From the NCBI RefSeq assembly GCF_918797505.1, contig NC_092793.1, positions 85,944,411 through 86,008,410 of the forward strand: a DNA stretch of 64,000 bases, read 5' to 3'. Made by a program: the position numbers and the translations under genes. Position 1 is the first letter of the stretch, and every line of letters begins with the position of its first letter. Below are positions 10,985 to 21,100 of this stretch, piece after piece. Source of the DNA: Bemisia tabaci. Lineage: Eukaryota > Arthropoda > Insecta > Hemiptera > Aleyrodidae. The notes below the pieces were generated by a model. It made no database searches. It was not told the DNA's origin and saw only the letters and a program-made list of their open reading frames with translations.

Positions 10985-12506
10985 CATTTTATTGCTTAAC
11001 ATCACAGAAAACCGCGTAATTATTTCAGTATTTGGAGGCTGTTCTTCGTCGAGCACATTCAGCAAAGTTCAAAACCCTCGATTTTTCATACGTTACGATC
11101 GCATGATTAGTGATTATATAAATGCATTTATCCATCATTATTTTGTTTATTACATGTATGTGAATATATCACATATCTTGAATTTGGGGGGGGGGGGTTT
11201 GTATGAAATTTGAGATGGCCATAATCGATTTTCTTTTTCTAGACATCACAACGAAGAGATTGATGTATCTCACAATATGCCTTCACGAATCTGCACACGG
11301 GACATATCGACGGTGCAAGTCGGCAATCACATAACTCGTTTGCGGTGTCTGAAAATCTCCGCAACTATGTTATTTTTTGAAAGGAGAACAAATGGACATG
11401 ATTCCTTGAAGTTTGTGCAGAATTTTCCTCGCACATAGAAGAAAAATCACGGCAGTTTTAAAGAATTACCGTTGAGTAGTTTTCCGTTTAAAAAATAAAG
11501 TATGACAGGAAGTCTGCGACGTCGCAAACCGAGTTATGTGATTGCCGACTTTCACCGTCGATATGTTTTTTTACGTATGCCCCCTGACTACTAAGCTATG
11601 CAGGCGGCCTGAAAACATTGACGAAAAACCTGCATTTAGCTTCGAATTAAACGTGCACTGTACAGCCATCAGGATATCTCGACCAGTTTTTATTGGTTTG
11701 TTCTTTTTTTATTTTAAGTAATTCATTTCAGTTTATTACTTTACTTCGTTTTATTTGTTTATCATTTTTTTCTTTATTGCATTTTATACTATTTTTTATT
11801 AATTTTACTGCATCCTATACTATTTTTTATTAATTTTACTCTACTTTATTATTTTACTCTATTTTATTATTTTCCCTACTTATTTTATTTTTTTACTATA
11901 TTTTACTTTCTGAATTGACTTTACTTTTTTTACTTTTTTTATTTTTTCACGCTGTGTTATTTTACTTCGTTTTTTTCTCTATTTCATTTTATTTACTATG
12001 TTTCTTTTTCAGACTGCATTTTATTTTTCACTTCATTTTGTTTTTTCACTTTTTTCATTTTCTAACGTCCACTTCTAACGTATATTTTTTTTTTACGACA
12101 TTTCATGTCTTTACTCTATTTTATTTTTACTTCATTCTTGTTTTTATTTTACTTAATGTTCTAAATTTCCTTTTTTTACATATATTTATTCTTTTAGTAT
12201 TTTCCACTGTATAAAAATGTTTCGCACAAAGCAAATGTTCTATTCTGTACCCATGAAATTATCCAATAATTAGCTAATATTTAATTTTCCCTTACTTAAT
12301 CCTGAAACTCAAATGCGACCTGTGTGATGTCACCTACCTTCTAGGTGATGTCACCTACCTTCCAGGTGAGGTCACCTACTTTCCAGGTGATGTCACCTTT
12401 TTTTCAGGTGATATCACCTATTTTTTAGGTGATCATTTTTACCAGGGATCCAGTGGCTTACAGGGAGGGGGACATGGTGGCAGCCCCCCCCCCCCCGTCC
12501 AAAAAA
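10985..12506 (+). repeat. 1522-bp tandem duplication, copy 1
   Basis: Every stretch compared between this copy and 12507-14028 is identical at a constant offset of 1522 bp. Each copy holds a 263-bp MITE, a roughly 500-bp T-rich low-complexity tract (11700-12230) and the right motif-array end of the element 3652-12447. The open frame at 11915-12214 is a translation of the T-rich tract (Phe/Leu only) and not a gene. Confidence 0.9.
11303..11565. mobile_element. 263-bp MITE with long terminal inverted repeats
   Basis: Left end CATATCGACGGTG and right end CACCGTCGATATG; the inverted repeat continues inward through AAGTCGGCAATCACATAACT. The interior has no coding capacity. A related site without the insertion is present in reverse orientation at about 4005-4035. 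Confidence 0.85.
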
Positions 12507-14028
12507 CATTTTATTGCTTAACATCACAGAAAACCGCGTAATTATTTCAGTATTTGGAGGCTGTTCTTCGTCGAGCACATTCAGCAAAGTTCAAAACCCT
12601 CGATTTTTCATACGTTACGATCGCATGATTAGTGATTATATAAATGCATTTATCCATCATTATTTTGTTTATTACATGTATGTGAATATATCACATATCT
12701 TGAATTTGGGGGGGGGGGGTTTGTATGAAATTTGAGATGGCCATAATCGATTTTCTTTTTCTAGACATCACAACGAAGAGATTGATGTATCTCACAATAT
12801 GCCTTCACGAATCTGCACACGGGACATATCGACGGTGCAAGTCGGCAATCACATAACTCGTTTGCGGTGTCTGAAAATCTCCGCAACTATGTTATTTTTT
12901 GAAAGGAGAACAAATGGACATGATTCCTTGAAGTTTGTGCAGAATTTTCCTCGCACATAGAAGAAAAATCACGGCAGTTTTAAAGAATTACCGTTGAGTA
13001 GTTTTCCGTTTAAAAAATAAAGTATGACAGGAAGTCTGCGACGTCGCAAACCGAGTTATGTGATTGCCGACTTTCACCGTCGATATGTTTTTTTACGTAT
13101 GCCCCCTGACTACTAAGCTATGCAGGCGGCCTGAAAACATTGACGAAAAACCTGCATTTAGCTTCGAATTAAACGTGCACTGTACAGCCATCAGGATATC
13201 TCGACCAGTTTTTATTGGTTTGTTCTTTTTTTATTTTAAGTAATTCATTTCAGTTTATTACTTTACTTCGTTTTATTTGTTTATCATTTTTTTCTTTATT
13301 GCATTTTATACTATTTTTTATTAATTTTACTGCATCCTATACTATTTTTTATTAATTTTACTCTACTTTATTATTTTACTCTATTTTATTATTTTCCCTA
13401 CTTATTTTATTTTTTTACTATATTTTACTTTCTGAATTGACTTTACTTTTTTTACTTTTTTTATTTTTTCACGCTGTGTTATTTTACTTCGTTTTTTTCT
13501 CTATTTCATTTTATTTACTATGTTTCTTTTTCAGACTGCATTTTATTTTTCACTTCATTTTGTTTTTTCACTTTTTTCATTTTCTAACGTCCACTTCTAA
13601 CGTATATTTTTTTTTTACGACATTTCATGTCTTTACTCTATTTTATTTTTACTTCATTCTTGTTTTTATTTTACTTAATGTTCTAAATTTCCTTTTTTTA
13701 CATATATTTATTCTTTTAGTATTTTCCACTGTATAAAAATGTTTCGCACAAAGCAAATGTTCTATTCTGTACCCATGAAATTATCCAATAATTAGCTAAT
13801 ATTTAATTTTCCCTTACTTAATCCTGAAACTCAAATGCGACCTGTGTGATGTCACCTACCTTCTAGGTGATGTCACCTACCTTCCAGGTGAGGTCACCTA
13901 CTTTCCAGGTGATGTCACCTTTTTTTCAGGTGATATCACCTATTTTTTAGGTGATCATTTTTACCAGGGATCCAGTGGCTTACAGGGAGGGGGACATGGT
14001 GGCAGCCCCCCCCCCCCCGGTCCAAAAA
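12507..14028 (+). repeat. 1522-bp tandem duplication, copy 2
   Basis: Identical to the preceding copy where compared. The junction is at a poly-C tract followed by GTCCAAAAAA, and the same kind of tract follows copy 2 at about 14008-14030. It is either a very recent duplication between poly-C tracts or an assembly duplicate. Confidence 0.9.
12825..13087. mobile_element. 263-bp MITE, duplicated copy
   Basis: Same element as 11303-11565, present because it lies inside the 1522-bp duplication; not an independent insertion. Confidence 0.85.
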
Positions 14029-14340
14029 AGGGGGAAAAGGATGGGAAAAGGAGGAAAGGGGAAAGAAGAAGGAGAGAAAGAAAGTGCTCCTAAAAATCTC
14101 CTGGTATAATATCAAGACAGAACTTCAGAACTATTTAACAAAGTTCACTAAACCAAAGGTTACTCAACACCGCAGAAGTAGATACTAGAATAAAATTTCT
14201 CTAAAAGAGGTAGTACTTATTCTTCAATTTTTGGCTTTCAAATAATGCGCAGATTGTATGCTGAAACTGCTTAAAATTCAATCTGGGAGGGAGGGGGGGC
14301 TATTTTTTTGAAAATTTTCCGGGGAAGATCCCCCTAGGGT
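14029..14340 (+). repeat. Dispersed repeat R1, 3' part
   Basis: The purine-rich block with GGGGGAAAAGG, AGAGAAAGAAAGTGCTCC and TATCAAGACAGAACTT matches 20930-21260. It is the continuation of R1 after the interrupting element and the duplication. Confidence 0.7.
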
Positions 14341-14631
14341 GGACCATTTTTCAACATTTTTCGAAATTCCAAGATGGCTAGTGCTAAAAAGTTGCGTTTT
14401 GGCATAAAAATAAAGCTTAATTTTTTACAGAATTTTTAGGATGATGTCCTGAGTGCGTCCTGACGCCATCTTTGTTGCCAAATTTTTGATTTTTTCGAGA
14501 AATTGTCAGGACTCTATTTAAGGCCCGGGAAACGCGTAGAATTAATCAACATGCAATTTAAAATACTTTTAATATCATTTTAAGCTATACAGGTCAGAAC
14601 AGGACAACCCAAACAAGCAGGGAATATGCCT
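14341..14631. other. No gene seen
   Basis: Unique-looking AT-rich DNA with one AAGATGGCTAG stretch near 14371. Nothing else is supported. Confidence 0.3.
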
Positions 14632-14991
14632 TAAGGGACGCAATCTTGGCTGATGGCTTTATTCAGATTTCTTGGATCTAGACAAAGGCGGATGGACTTG
14701 TTATCTTTGCGATGAACAGTTACAGTGGAATTAGTGCAAGGAGTATGGCCTTTGATAAGTTCAATAATGTTGAGATCCTGAAGTTCTTTGAGATGTTTTT
14801 TTAGCGCTTAGTTAGATTTAAGAGGGATTCGTCTTGGAGGGTCGTTGACAGGCTTGATGTTAGGATCTGTTTCAAGTTTGAGTTCTTTGTTGCCAATACA
14901 GCCAATAATGTTCTTGGTGTCAAAAACACTTCTAAATTCTTTAAGAGTTGATTCACAAGTTTCTTCGGATTCATTGATTTCATTAGGGTCA
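14632..14991 (-). pseudogene. Ty3/gypsy pol fragment (linker and start of reverse transcriptase)
   Basis: On the minus strand from 14991 the translation carries the region just upstream of and entering reverse transcriptase: a 'F..VFDT....GCIG' stretch, the 'PPRRIP' signature and, in a second frame, 'LKELQDLNIIE', 'RLCLDPRNLNKAI'. These blocks are typical of gypsy elements. A stop near 14809 and a frame change separate the two parts, and no catalytic YxDD motif follows. It is an old truncated copy, distinct in sequence from LTR-1 and LTR-2. Confidence 0.8.
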
Positions 14992-15604
14992 GTTGGGGTG
15001 ATTCCGGACGATTTTGACGCTTGAAACCTAATTTGTACCTACTTTAACCTTTGGTTTGGACCAGTCAAACTGATTGAATTCGAGATTTTTTTGAATCAGC
15101 CAGCTCCTCATATTGTGGAGAGCTAGTTAAGCTAGTTTTTGTTGAAAAAAATGTTGTCAAAATTGTTTGGTGAATTGTTTTGTAGCGTCCGGAATTACCC
15201 CATTGCATACGGAGTTACCCCACCCGCAATGGGGTAGTTCCGGATGTGCATCATGGAGGTCCTATAATATTGAGGTTAGAGAATTTTCTCGCTAGTACGG
15301 GGTGTCTCACGAAAAAGGAGCCACCTTGAATATCTGCCGAACGCGTCGGAATTTAGAAAAATGTTAAAGGACTGTTCGTTTATATCGAGGGGGACACCTT
15401 TTGGCGAATTTGACATTTTCCTAAGCCGCGGGAGGGGCGCGGGGCGGGGGGTGCCCCACCCGTAAGTCGAACTTTTCAAATGGCACCCCTACGTTTTATT
15501 TCAGAAATCGATTCTACGCAAAGAAAACAAGCCCCTGCTACATCATATGGCCTATAACATATCAAAAAACCAGCCGATTTAACCGAGTCCAATTTTTCCA
15601 TAAG
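14992..15604. other. Repeat remnants, no gene
   Basis: Contains GGGGTGATTCCGGA near 14995, GGAATTACCCCATTG near 15191 and CAATGGGGTAGTTCCGGA near 15224, an array of a self-complementary GGGGTAATTCCGG-like motif that may be the end of another motif-array element. A GGGGTGTCTCACGAAAAAGG stretch at 15299 resembles a terminus of unknown type. Confidence 0.4.
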
Positions 15605-16140
15605 ACTGGTCCGTCGTCCTTCATGATTTTAAAGGTCAAAATCCCAAAATCACATTTTCAAATTAACATACGTGCTTCTTTCAGTTTTTGAGTCGAGAAA
15701 ATTTCTTTTAAACAATAAGTTTACAAGTACTCAATTTTTTATTTGAACCAAAACCAGTTTTTTAAATGGTTCGTCTTTGCTCGCATCCAACGAGTGGTCC
15801 AGTAAGCTGAGCAACCGAAGGCATCGAGAGTTATGGACGATTGAAGTTTCCGCTCAACGCAAGCCGACCGATTTTCGCGCGCCAAAATATATGATTCCAA
15901 AGCGGACTTTGGGTTTAATAAATCAGATTAAATGTTCAAACCGTACAAAATACATTTAAAGGGACTCTTGAGGGTCGCTGAGTTCAAAAATTACAGATAT
16001 ACTTCCAAAACTTCACTTATTTCTGAAGCGCTACTTTAGAGACCCACTGAACGGCTGGTCAGTCGGCACTCGTTGGATGGAACTTTAATGGACCAATTGG
16101 ACCACTCGTTGGATGCGGAAAAGGACGAACAATTTTAAAA
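15605..16140. repeat. Degenerate copy of the 611-1940 palindrome arm
   Basis: Shares AAGGTCAAAATCCCAAAAT, TTTGAACCAAAACCAG, CATCCAACGAGTGGTC and GATTGAAGTTTCCGCTC in the same order as the left arm at 840-1110, with many changes. The other arm is reduced to the ATGCGGAAAAGGACGAACAA stretch near 16110. Confidence 0.75.
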
Positions 16141-16531
16141 AAAAACTTGGCAAAGCTGTATTCAATCATTCCAGGAAGTTTGGAAAATTATGATATGCAT
16201 ATAAGTACTTAGGTATAAGTAGGTACACGATAAATACGTCATCTTGTAAAAATTTCAACAGATTTCACGCATTAGTTCGCCAGATTTGAATTGTTACCGG
16301 TCCGCCTGAAGCATTAGCGACTCTTAGTTATGCATTACCTATGCCTCATCACAAAACATTACACGGTGCGCGCTACGGAGGATGTACTTCTTAATTACAA
16401 CGACAATAACAACTATTTACTAAGAGTTTTTTAGTAGCTGTTTATAAAGTTTTACATTAATAAATGCTACTTGGGGTTGTTTTCCGCTGTTTCTAAAGTT
16501 CTCCTTTCCGTATTCGATTCTTTGACAACTC
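16141..16531. other. Unassigned; contains one orphan terminus
   Basis: GCTACTTGGGG at 16466-16476 looks like a right end of the CCCAAGTAGC-type elements. No left partner is found. No gene. Confidence 0.35.
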
Positions 16532-16669
16532 CCCTAGTAGCAGCGTTATATACAAATTACATAAAATTAATGTAAAGAATGTATAAAGTGTTTAATTATA
16601 TAAAAAAAACAAAATATTTATATACCTAAGAATGTGTTGAAGAATTATTGACTCTAAAAAAACCGTAAA

Positions 16670-17130
16670 TGTTATTTAAAAAAAAACATACAAAAAAGGA
16701 ATAATTTATGTAAGCAAAAAGATATAAATTTTAAAGTTTTTTTATATAATATTCATAATATTTTTAAATCAATATTAATTGAAACATTAGCGTAAGGATT
16801 ACTTAATTTGCATATAATTTTTAGATAATGAAAATAGGAAAAAAAAAAGAAATTTATGTAAGGAATTACTTTTAAATTTTTAAAAAAATTTACGTAATAT
16901 TCATACACATTTTAAATCAATATTAATTGAAATTTTAGCGTAAAAATTACGCAATTTCCAAATGAATTTCATGTAAATATGACCTGAAAAAATGAAAAAA
17001 TTTATCCGGGTGAAAAGATATAAAGTTTAAGAATTTTTTTAATGTTCATATATTTTTTAGATGGATGTCAATTGAAATATCAGCAAAAAATTACGTCTTT
17101 TCCGAATAACTTCTAGGTGAATAAAACATG
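16670..17130. repeat. AT-rich tandem repeat, about 150-170 bp period
   Basis: Three units, each with TATTCAT, AATCAATATTAATTGAAA and GCGTAA.GATTAC-like blocks. Similarity falls with distance; the third unit is the most diverged. Confidence 0.65.
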
Positions 17131-17303
17131 AAAAAAATAATTTATGACATTAACTCTTCCTATTCTTTTCCTTTTTATTTATTCATTACAAATTTTTTAC
17201 CTACACAAGAAATTATGAAGAAGATGAAAATGGAAACTAGGCCTAAAATATTATCAAAATAATACTTACCATTTAGGTACGTATTATTTAGTTACGTATG
17301 TCG

Positions 17304-17506
17304 GCCTCCTATGGTGTAGTGGTTGTAGCGCTTGCTCTATGATCGGGAGGTCCCGGGTTCGATTCCCGGCCAGGCGACCCGAGTTTGATGGTCTCAAGCA
17401 ATGGTTGCCTGGGCCTGGTTCAGTAGGGACGGAGGGGGGATGGGACTTAAAGCGTGGGATTAGCCCTTGTGGGCTATTTGAAGTAGTAAAAAAAAAAAAA
17501 AAAATT
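17304..17506 (+). mobile_element. tRNA-derived SINE with A tail
   Basis: Box A TGGTGTAGTGG near 17317, box B GGTTCGATTCC near 17357, a unique body with GGGATTAGCCCTTGTGGGCT and a terminal A run at about 17489-17505. The 3' body recurs on the minus strand at 63295-63365, which shows a real dispersed family. RNA polymerase III transcription is expected from the boxes. Confidence 0.8.
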
Positions 17507-17777
17507 TAATATTTAAGTAATTTTTATGTACTTTTTACAAAAATTTTATTTATCTATCATAACGAAATTATGACATTCACTCCTCCTGTTTTCTTCCTTT
17601 TTACTTAATTATTACCTATTTTTTACGTAAAGAGGATTTAATCAAGCAGATAAAAATGGAAACTAGGCCTTAAATTTTATGTGAACATCATTTAATTTTT
17701 ATTTACAGGTTATTTACAACTTACTTAATGACGATTTTTTTTTTTTTTTCTTAAATAATTTTTATATAACGCTGCTA

Positions 17778-18131
17778 CTAGGGTCCTAATCCAATCTTCG
17801 GTTTCTCTTTGTTTCTGGTTTCAATAATGTTGACATCCTTTTCTGGTTTGAGTTGATCCTTCGTAAACCGAGTTATGAGGTCAAGAGTCCAGGCAGGCTG
17901 GTCCGCTGGACACAAATGTCCGCTGTTTCTAATAAGAGCCTCGGTTAACCTGCCAGATGACTTTATGTAGCCCGCAATGTTGCTTCCATAGTACCAGGTC
18001 CACCTCGAAGCTTTCTCATACTTTTCCTTCTCTCCAAACTTGAGCGTCTTGAAGAGGTTTACTGACAGAGGGTAAGCACAAATAATGTCCATTTGTCCGG
18101 AATAGAGGAGAACCTTGTAGTTTTCCATGAC
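17778..18131 (-). CDS. Carboxypeptidase exon 5 of those visible (terminal)
   Basis: The acceptor is ATTCCACAG before 18131. 117 codons plus stop, starting V-M-E-N-Y-K. Holds the catalytic Asp (GQMDII, about residue 15 of the exon) and His (NSGHLC, about residue 74). The tail after the FT block is longer than a minimal family end and rich in Lys/Glu. The final codons GGA-CCC-TAG run into the terminal repeat of the element 16532-17783, whose CCCTAG supplies the stop. Confidence 0.9.
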   Translation of the reverse strand, partial: VMENYKVLLYSGQMDIICAYPLSVNLFKTLKFGEKEKYEKASRWTWYYGSNIAGYIKSSGRLTEALIRNSGHLCPADQPAWTLDLITRFTKDQLKPEKDVNIIETRNKEKPKIGLGP

Positions 18132-21100
18132 CTGTGGAATGAAAAAGCATAGCCTGGTGAATAGTTCAATAAAATTAGATCGAATATTCCGGATTATGGG
18201 AAGCAATTCTGACGAAATAATGAAAAAAACTACCAGGAGTTGGAGACATTATTCACTCATTCACTCATCCCATCCCATCCCAACCCACCTATAATAGTTA
18301 CCCGACCTCCGTCGTCCCATCCCACCTATAATAGTTACCTACCCGATCTCCGTCGTCAATTCATTCGTTCACGATAACACTACCCTAGTAGCAGTGATCG
18401 CGATAAATAGCGATTTTATCGGTTGATTATCGCGATTATATCGGTGGAAATTTATTGCAATATTATCGAATAAAAAATTGCGATTTATGGCGATTAAATC
18501 GCTGTGCATCGCAATTTTTTGTTTAATAAAATTGCGATCAATTTTGGTCGATAAAATCGAGATTAAATCGCCATATATCGCGATAGATTGCCGGGCGAAA
18601 AAATCGCGATTTTATCGCGATAAGATCGAAGATAATCGCTCAGATGTTGATGATCCTAGCGATTTTATTGCCGATAAAATCGCAACATATCGCAATTTTT
18701 CAGTTGAAAAATGCTACTTGGGTATTGTTAGATTTGCGGTAGCTGATTCAAATTTTGTAATTTTATCCATTTTGGTCTTATAAGGAACTTTATAGATTTT
18801 TGGTTAAATCGCATTTACCGTTTACTTATAAACGATAATTAACGTAAGTGCCCCATTTACGCTGTTTTCTACTAAATTGTTTTTTATGAAAGTTCTATTC
18901 CTTGGTTTCCTTGGTAGCCTTTGTTTGCTATCAGCTGATGTTTTATTTCAAATTGAGTTTCCAGAGCCAGTATCAGACGATCGAAGTACCTAGAGCTATC
19001 AAAGTTAATTTCTCAGCCAGTTCTGCATGATTTTCCTTGATGCATCTCCCATAAGAATTGGGCCCAGAACGGAATCTTGTCATACCTTCACCTTTTGTAA
19101 TGGAAGGTTACAGAAGTTCAAAAATGGCGGAGTTTTTGATCCAGCTCCCCGTGGGGCGGGGGGCGGGGGGTCAAAGAAAAATCAACTTTTGCTCATAACT
19201 TTTGAACGGTTGCAGGTATCGAGTTGAACTTTTTTTAAATGAAAGAGCATAAAAAGACCTTTCTATTAAGTATAGGAAATTGATAATCGGTTAATTTTTG
19301 GCAAAGGTATGGCTCATCAAATTTTTTGAAAAATTGTAATTTTGGATTTTTCAATTTTTCAACGTGAGGGGTCGCACGAAAGGTTATAAATATGCGTGCA
19401 AAAGATAGTCCTTGTTTTTCTCTTTAAAATGAGCTAAAGGAGGTGTTGGGGAAATGATTAGTTTCAGAGTTATGCTTTTTCAAAGTTGACGCGACAGGGT
19501 CCGTATATGGGCCTCGGGCCAGAGTCCCGTAGCTGCGCCCGGGAGCACCCTGTTTCACGCTGATCTCCGTAATGTTTTAACATTTTACAGCTTTTTGGCC
19601 ATTTAGTAAGCATGCATATAAGGATGAATATGCCATACATAATTTCTCTTCCCCCTTTTTTATTTCATTTAAAGTTTAAATACATGTCTCAAAAGAATGG
19701 GAGAAGGAGAAGAGGGGATTTGACATTACTTTTATACAGGGTGATCCAAAAGTCCCTTCCACCCCCTCTAACTTTTTACCTAATTGAGGTAAAGATTTGA
19801 AACTTGGGGGATATTCCTAGGTCAAAGGGAGCTACTTTTTGGCCCCCCTAAAATGTTCAGGGGGCCCCCTTAGGGGGGCAACGGCCCCCAACTTTTAATT
19901 TTCAAATGGGAAGACCCCCTTTGTGATAGCTCGTTCGAAAGAGCATAAATAAAGAAAACTTTTCGCGCAAATCCGAAGTCAATATCTCAAACCGTCTCAA
20001 AATGGCGGCCGGTTAAAGTTCAAAATGGCCGAAAATTCACACCGGTTATTTGTCGATGGATTTGCGCGAAAATCGGTATGTCGGGGTATTTTGACACGAG
20101 AAAAACGAATTTGACGTTAGATTTTCAAAAAAACCAAAATTTCCAAAATGGCCGCCAGTTAAAGTTCAAAATGACAAAAAATTGATTTTTTTAGAAATTT
20201 AAGTTCAAATTTGTTTATCTTATGATAAACTACTCTCAAATTCCAAGTCTTAGGCAAATCCATCAGGAAAAAACCGAGGTGACAATTTTCGGCCATTTTA
20301 AACTTTAACCATCGGCCATTTTGGAAATTTTGGTTATTTTGAAAATCTAACGTCAAATTCGTTTTTCTCGTGTCAAAATACCCCTACAAACCGATATTCG
20401 CTTAAATCCATCAACAAATAACCGGTGTGAATTTTCGGCCATTTTGAACTTTAATCGGCCGCCATTTTGAAACGGTTTGAGATATTGACTTCGGATTTGC
20501 GCGAAAAGTTTTCTTTATTTATGCTCTTTCGAACGAGCTATCACAAAGGGGGTCTTCCCATTTGAAAATTAAAAGTTGGGGGCCGTTGCCCCCCTAAGGG
20601 GGGCCCCCTGAACATTTTAGGGGGGCCAAAAAGTAGCTCCCTTTGACCTAGGAATAACCCCCAAGTTTCAAATCTTTACCTCAATTAGGTAAAAAGTTAG
20701 AGGGGGTGGAAGGGACTTTTGGATCACCCTGTATTTTACTGTCATGATTGTCTTTTACTGATTATTTCCTTCTGTTCTGGTACCCAAAATCAATGCTTAG
20801 AATTATTTTTTGTCCTTAAATAGTGATCACATGCATACTACCAGATCACAGGAAACACTCAAAACAAAAGTAAAAAGCATACCAATTCAGCGGCAAATGC
20901 AGGGGGGACGGAGGGGCATGGTGGCAGCCAACCCTTCTTCTCCCCCCGCGGGCCAAAAAAAGGGGGAAAGAAAGAAAAAAGGAGGAACGGGGAACGGAGA
21001 GGGAGAGAAAGAAAGTGCTCCCAAATATTTACTGAAATGGTGTCAAGACAGAACTCTAGAAGTATTTTACAAAGATTACTAAACCAAATAAGGTTACTCA

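Larger units (their letters stand above)
3652..12447. mobile_element. Composite motif-array foldback element with LTR-1 inside it
   Basis: The left end is CCCTAGTAAAAATGATCACC at 3652; the right end is the inverse with one difference, ending TTTTTACCAGGG at 12447. Flanks are AT at 3650-3651 and AT at 12448-12449, a 2-bp target duplication. The uninterrupted paralogue of the target is at about 20886-20893. Both ends carry arrays of AGGTGATGTCACCT. Inner arms also match in inverse orientation (about 4000-4135 against 11185-11300). The LTR retrotransposon LTR-1 inserted later. No transposase is visible, so it is non-autonomous. Confidence 0.7.
16532..17783. mobile_element. 1.25-kb non-autonomous DNA element abutting the last exon
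   Basis: Terminal inverted repeat CCCTAGTAGCAGCGTTATAT at 16532 and its inverse ending GCTGCTACTAGGG at 17783. The flanks TC (16530-16531) and TC (17784-17785) fit a 2-bp duplication. The interior is AT-rich with three degenerate repeats (16670-17130) and a SINE (17304-17506). No transposase. Its right end overlaps the end of the carboxypeptidase gene, contributing the last Pro codon and the stop. Confidence 0.82.

Noticed and set aside
11915..13736. Two identical 99-codon Phe/Leu-rich frames that look like membrane proteins
   Set aside because: They translate the T-rich low-complexity tract of the 1522-bp duplication.
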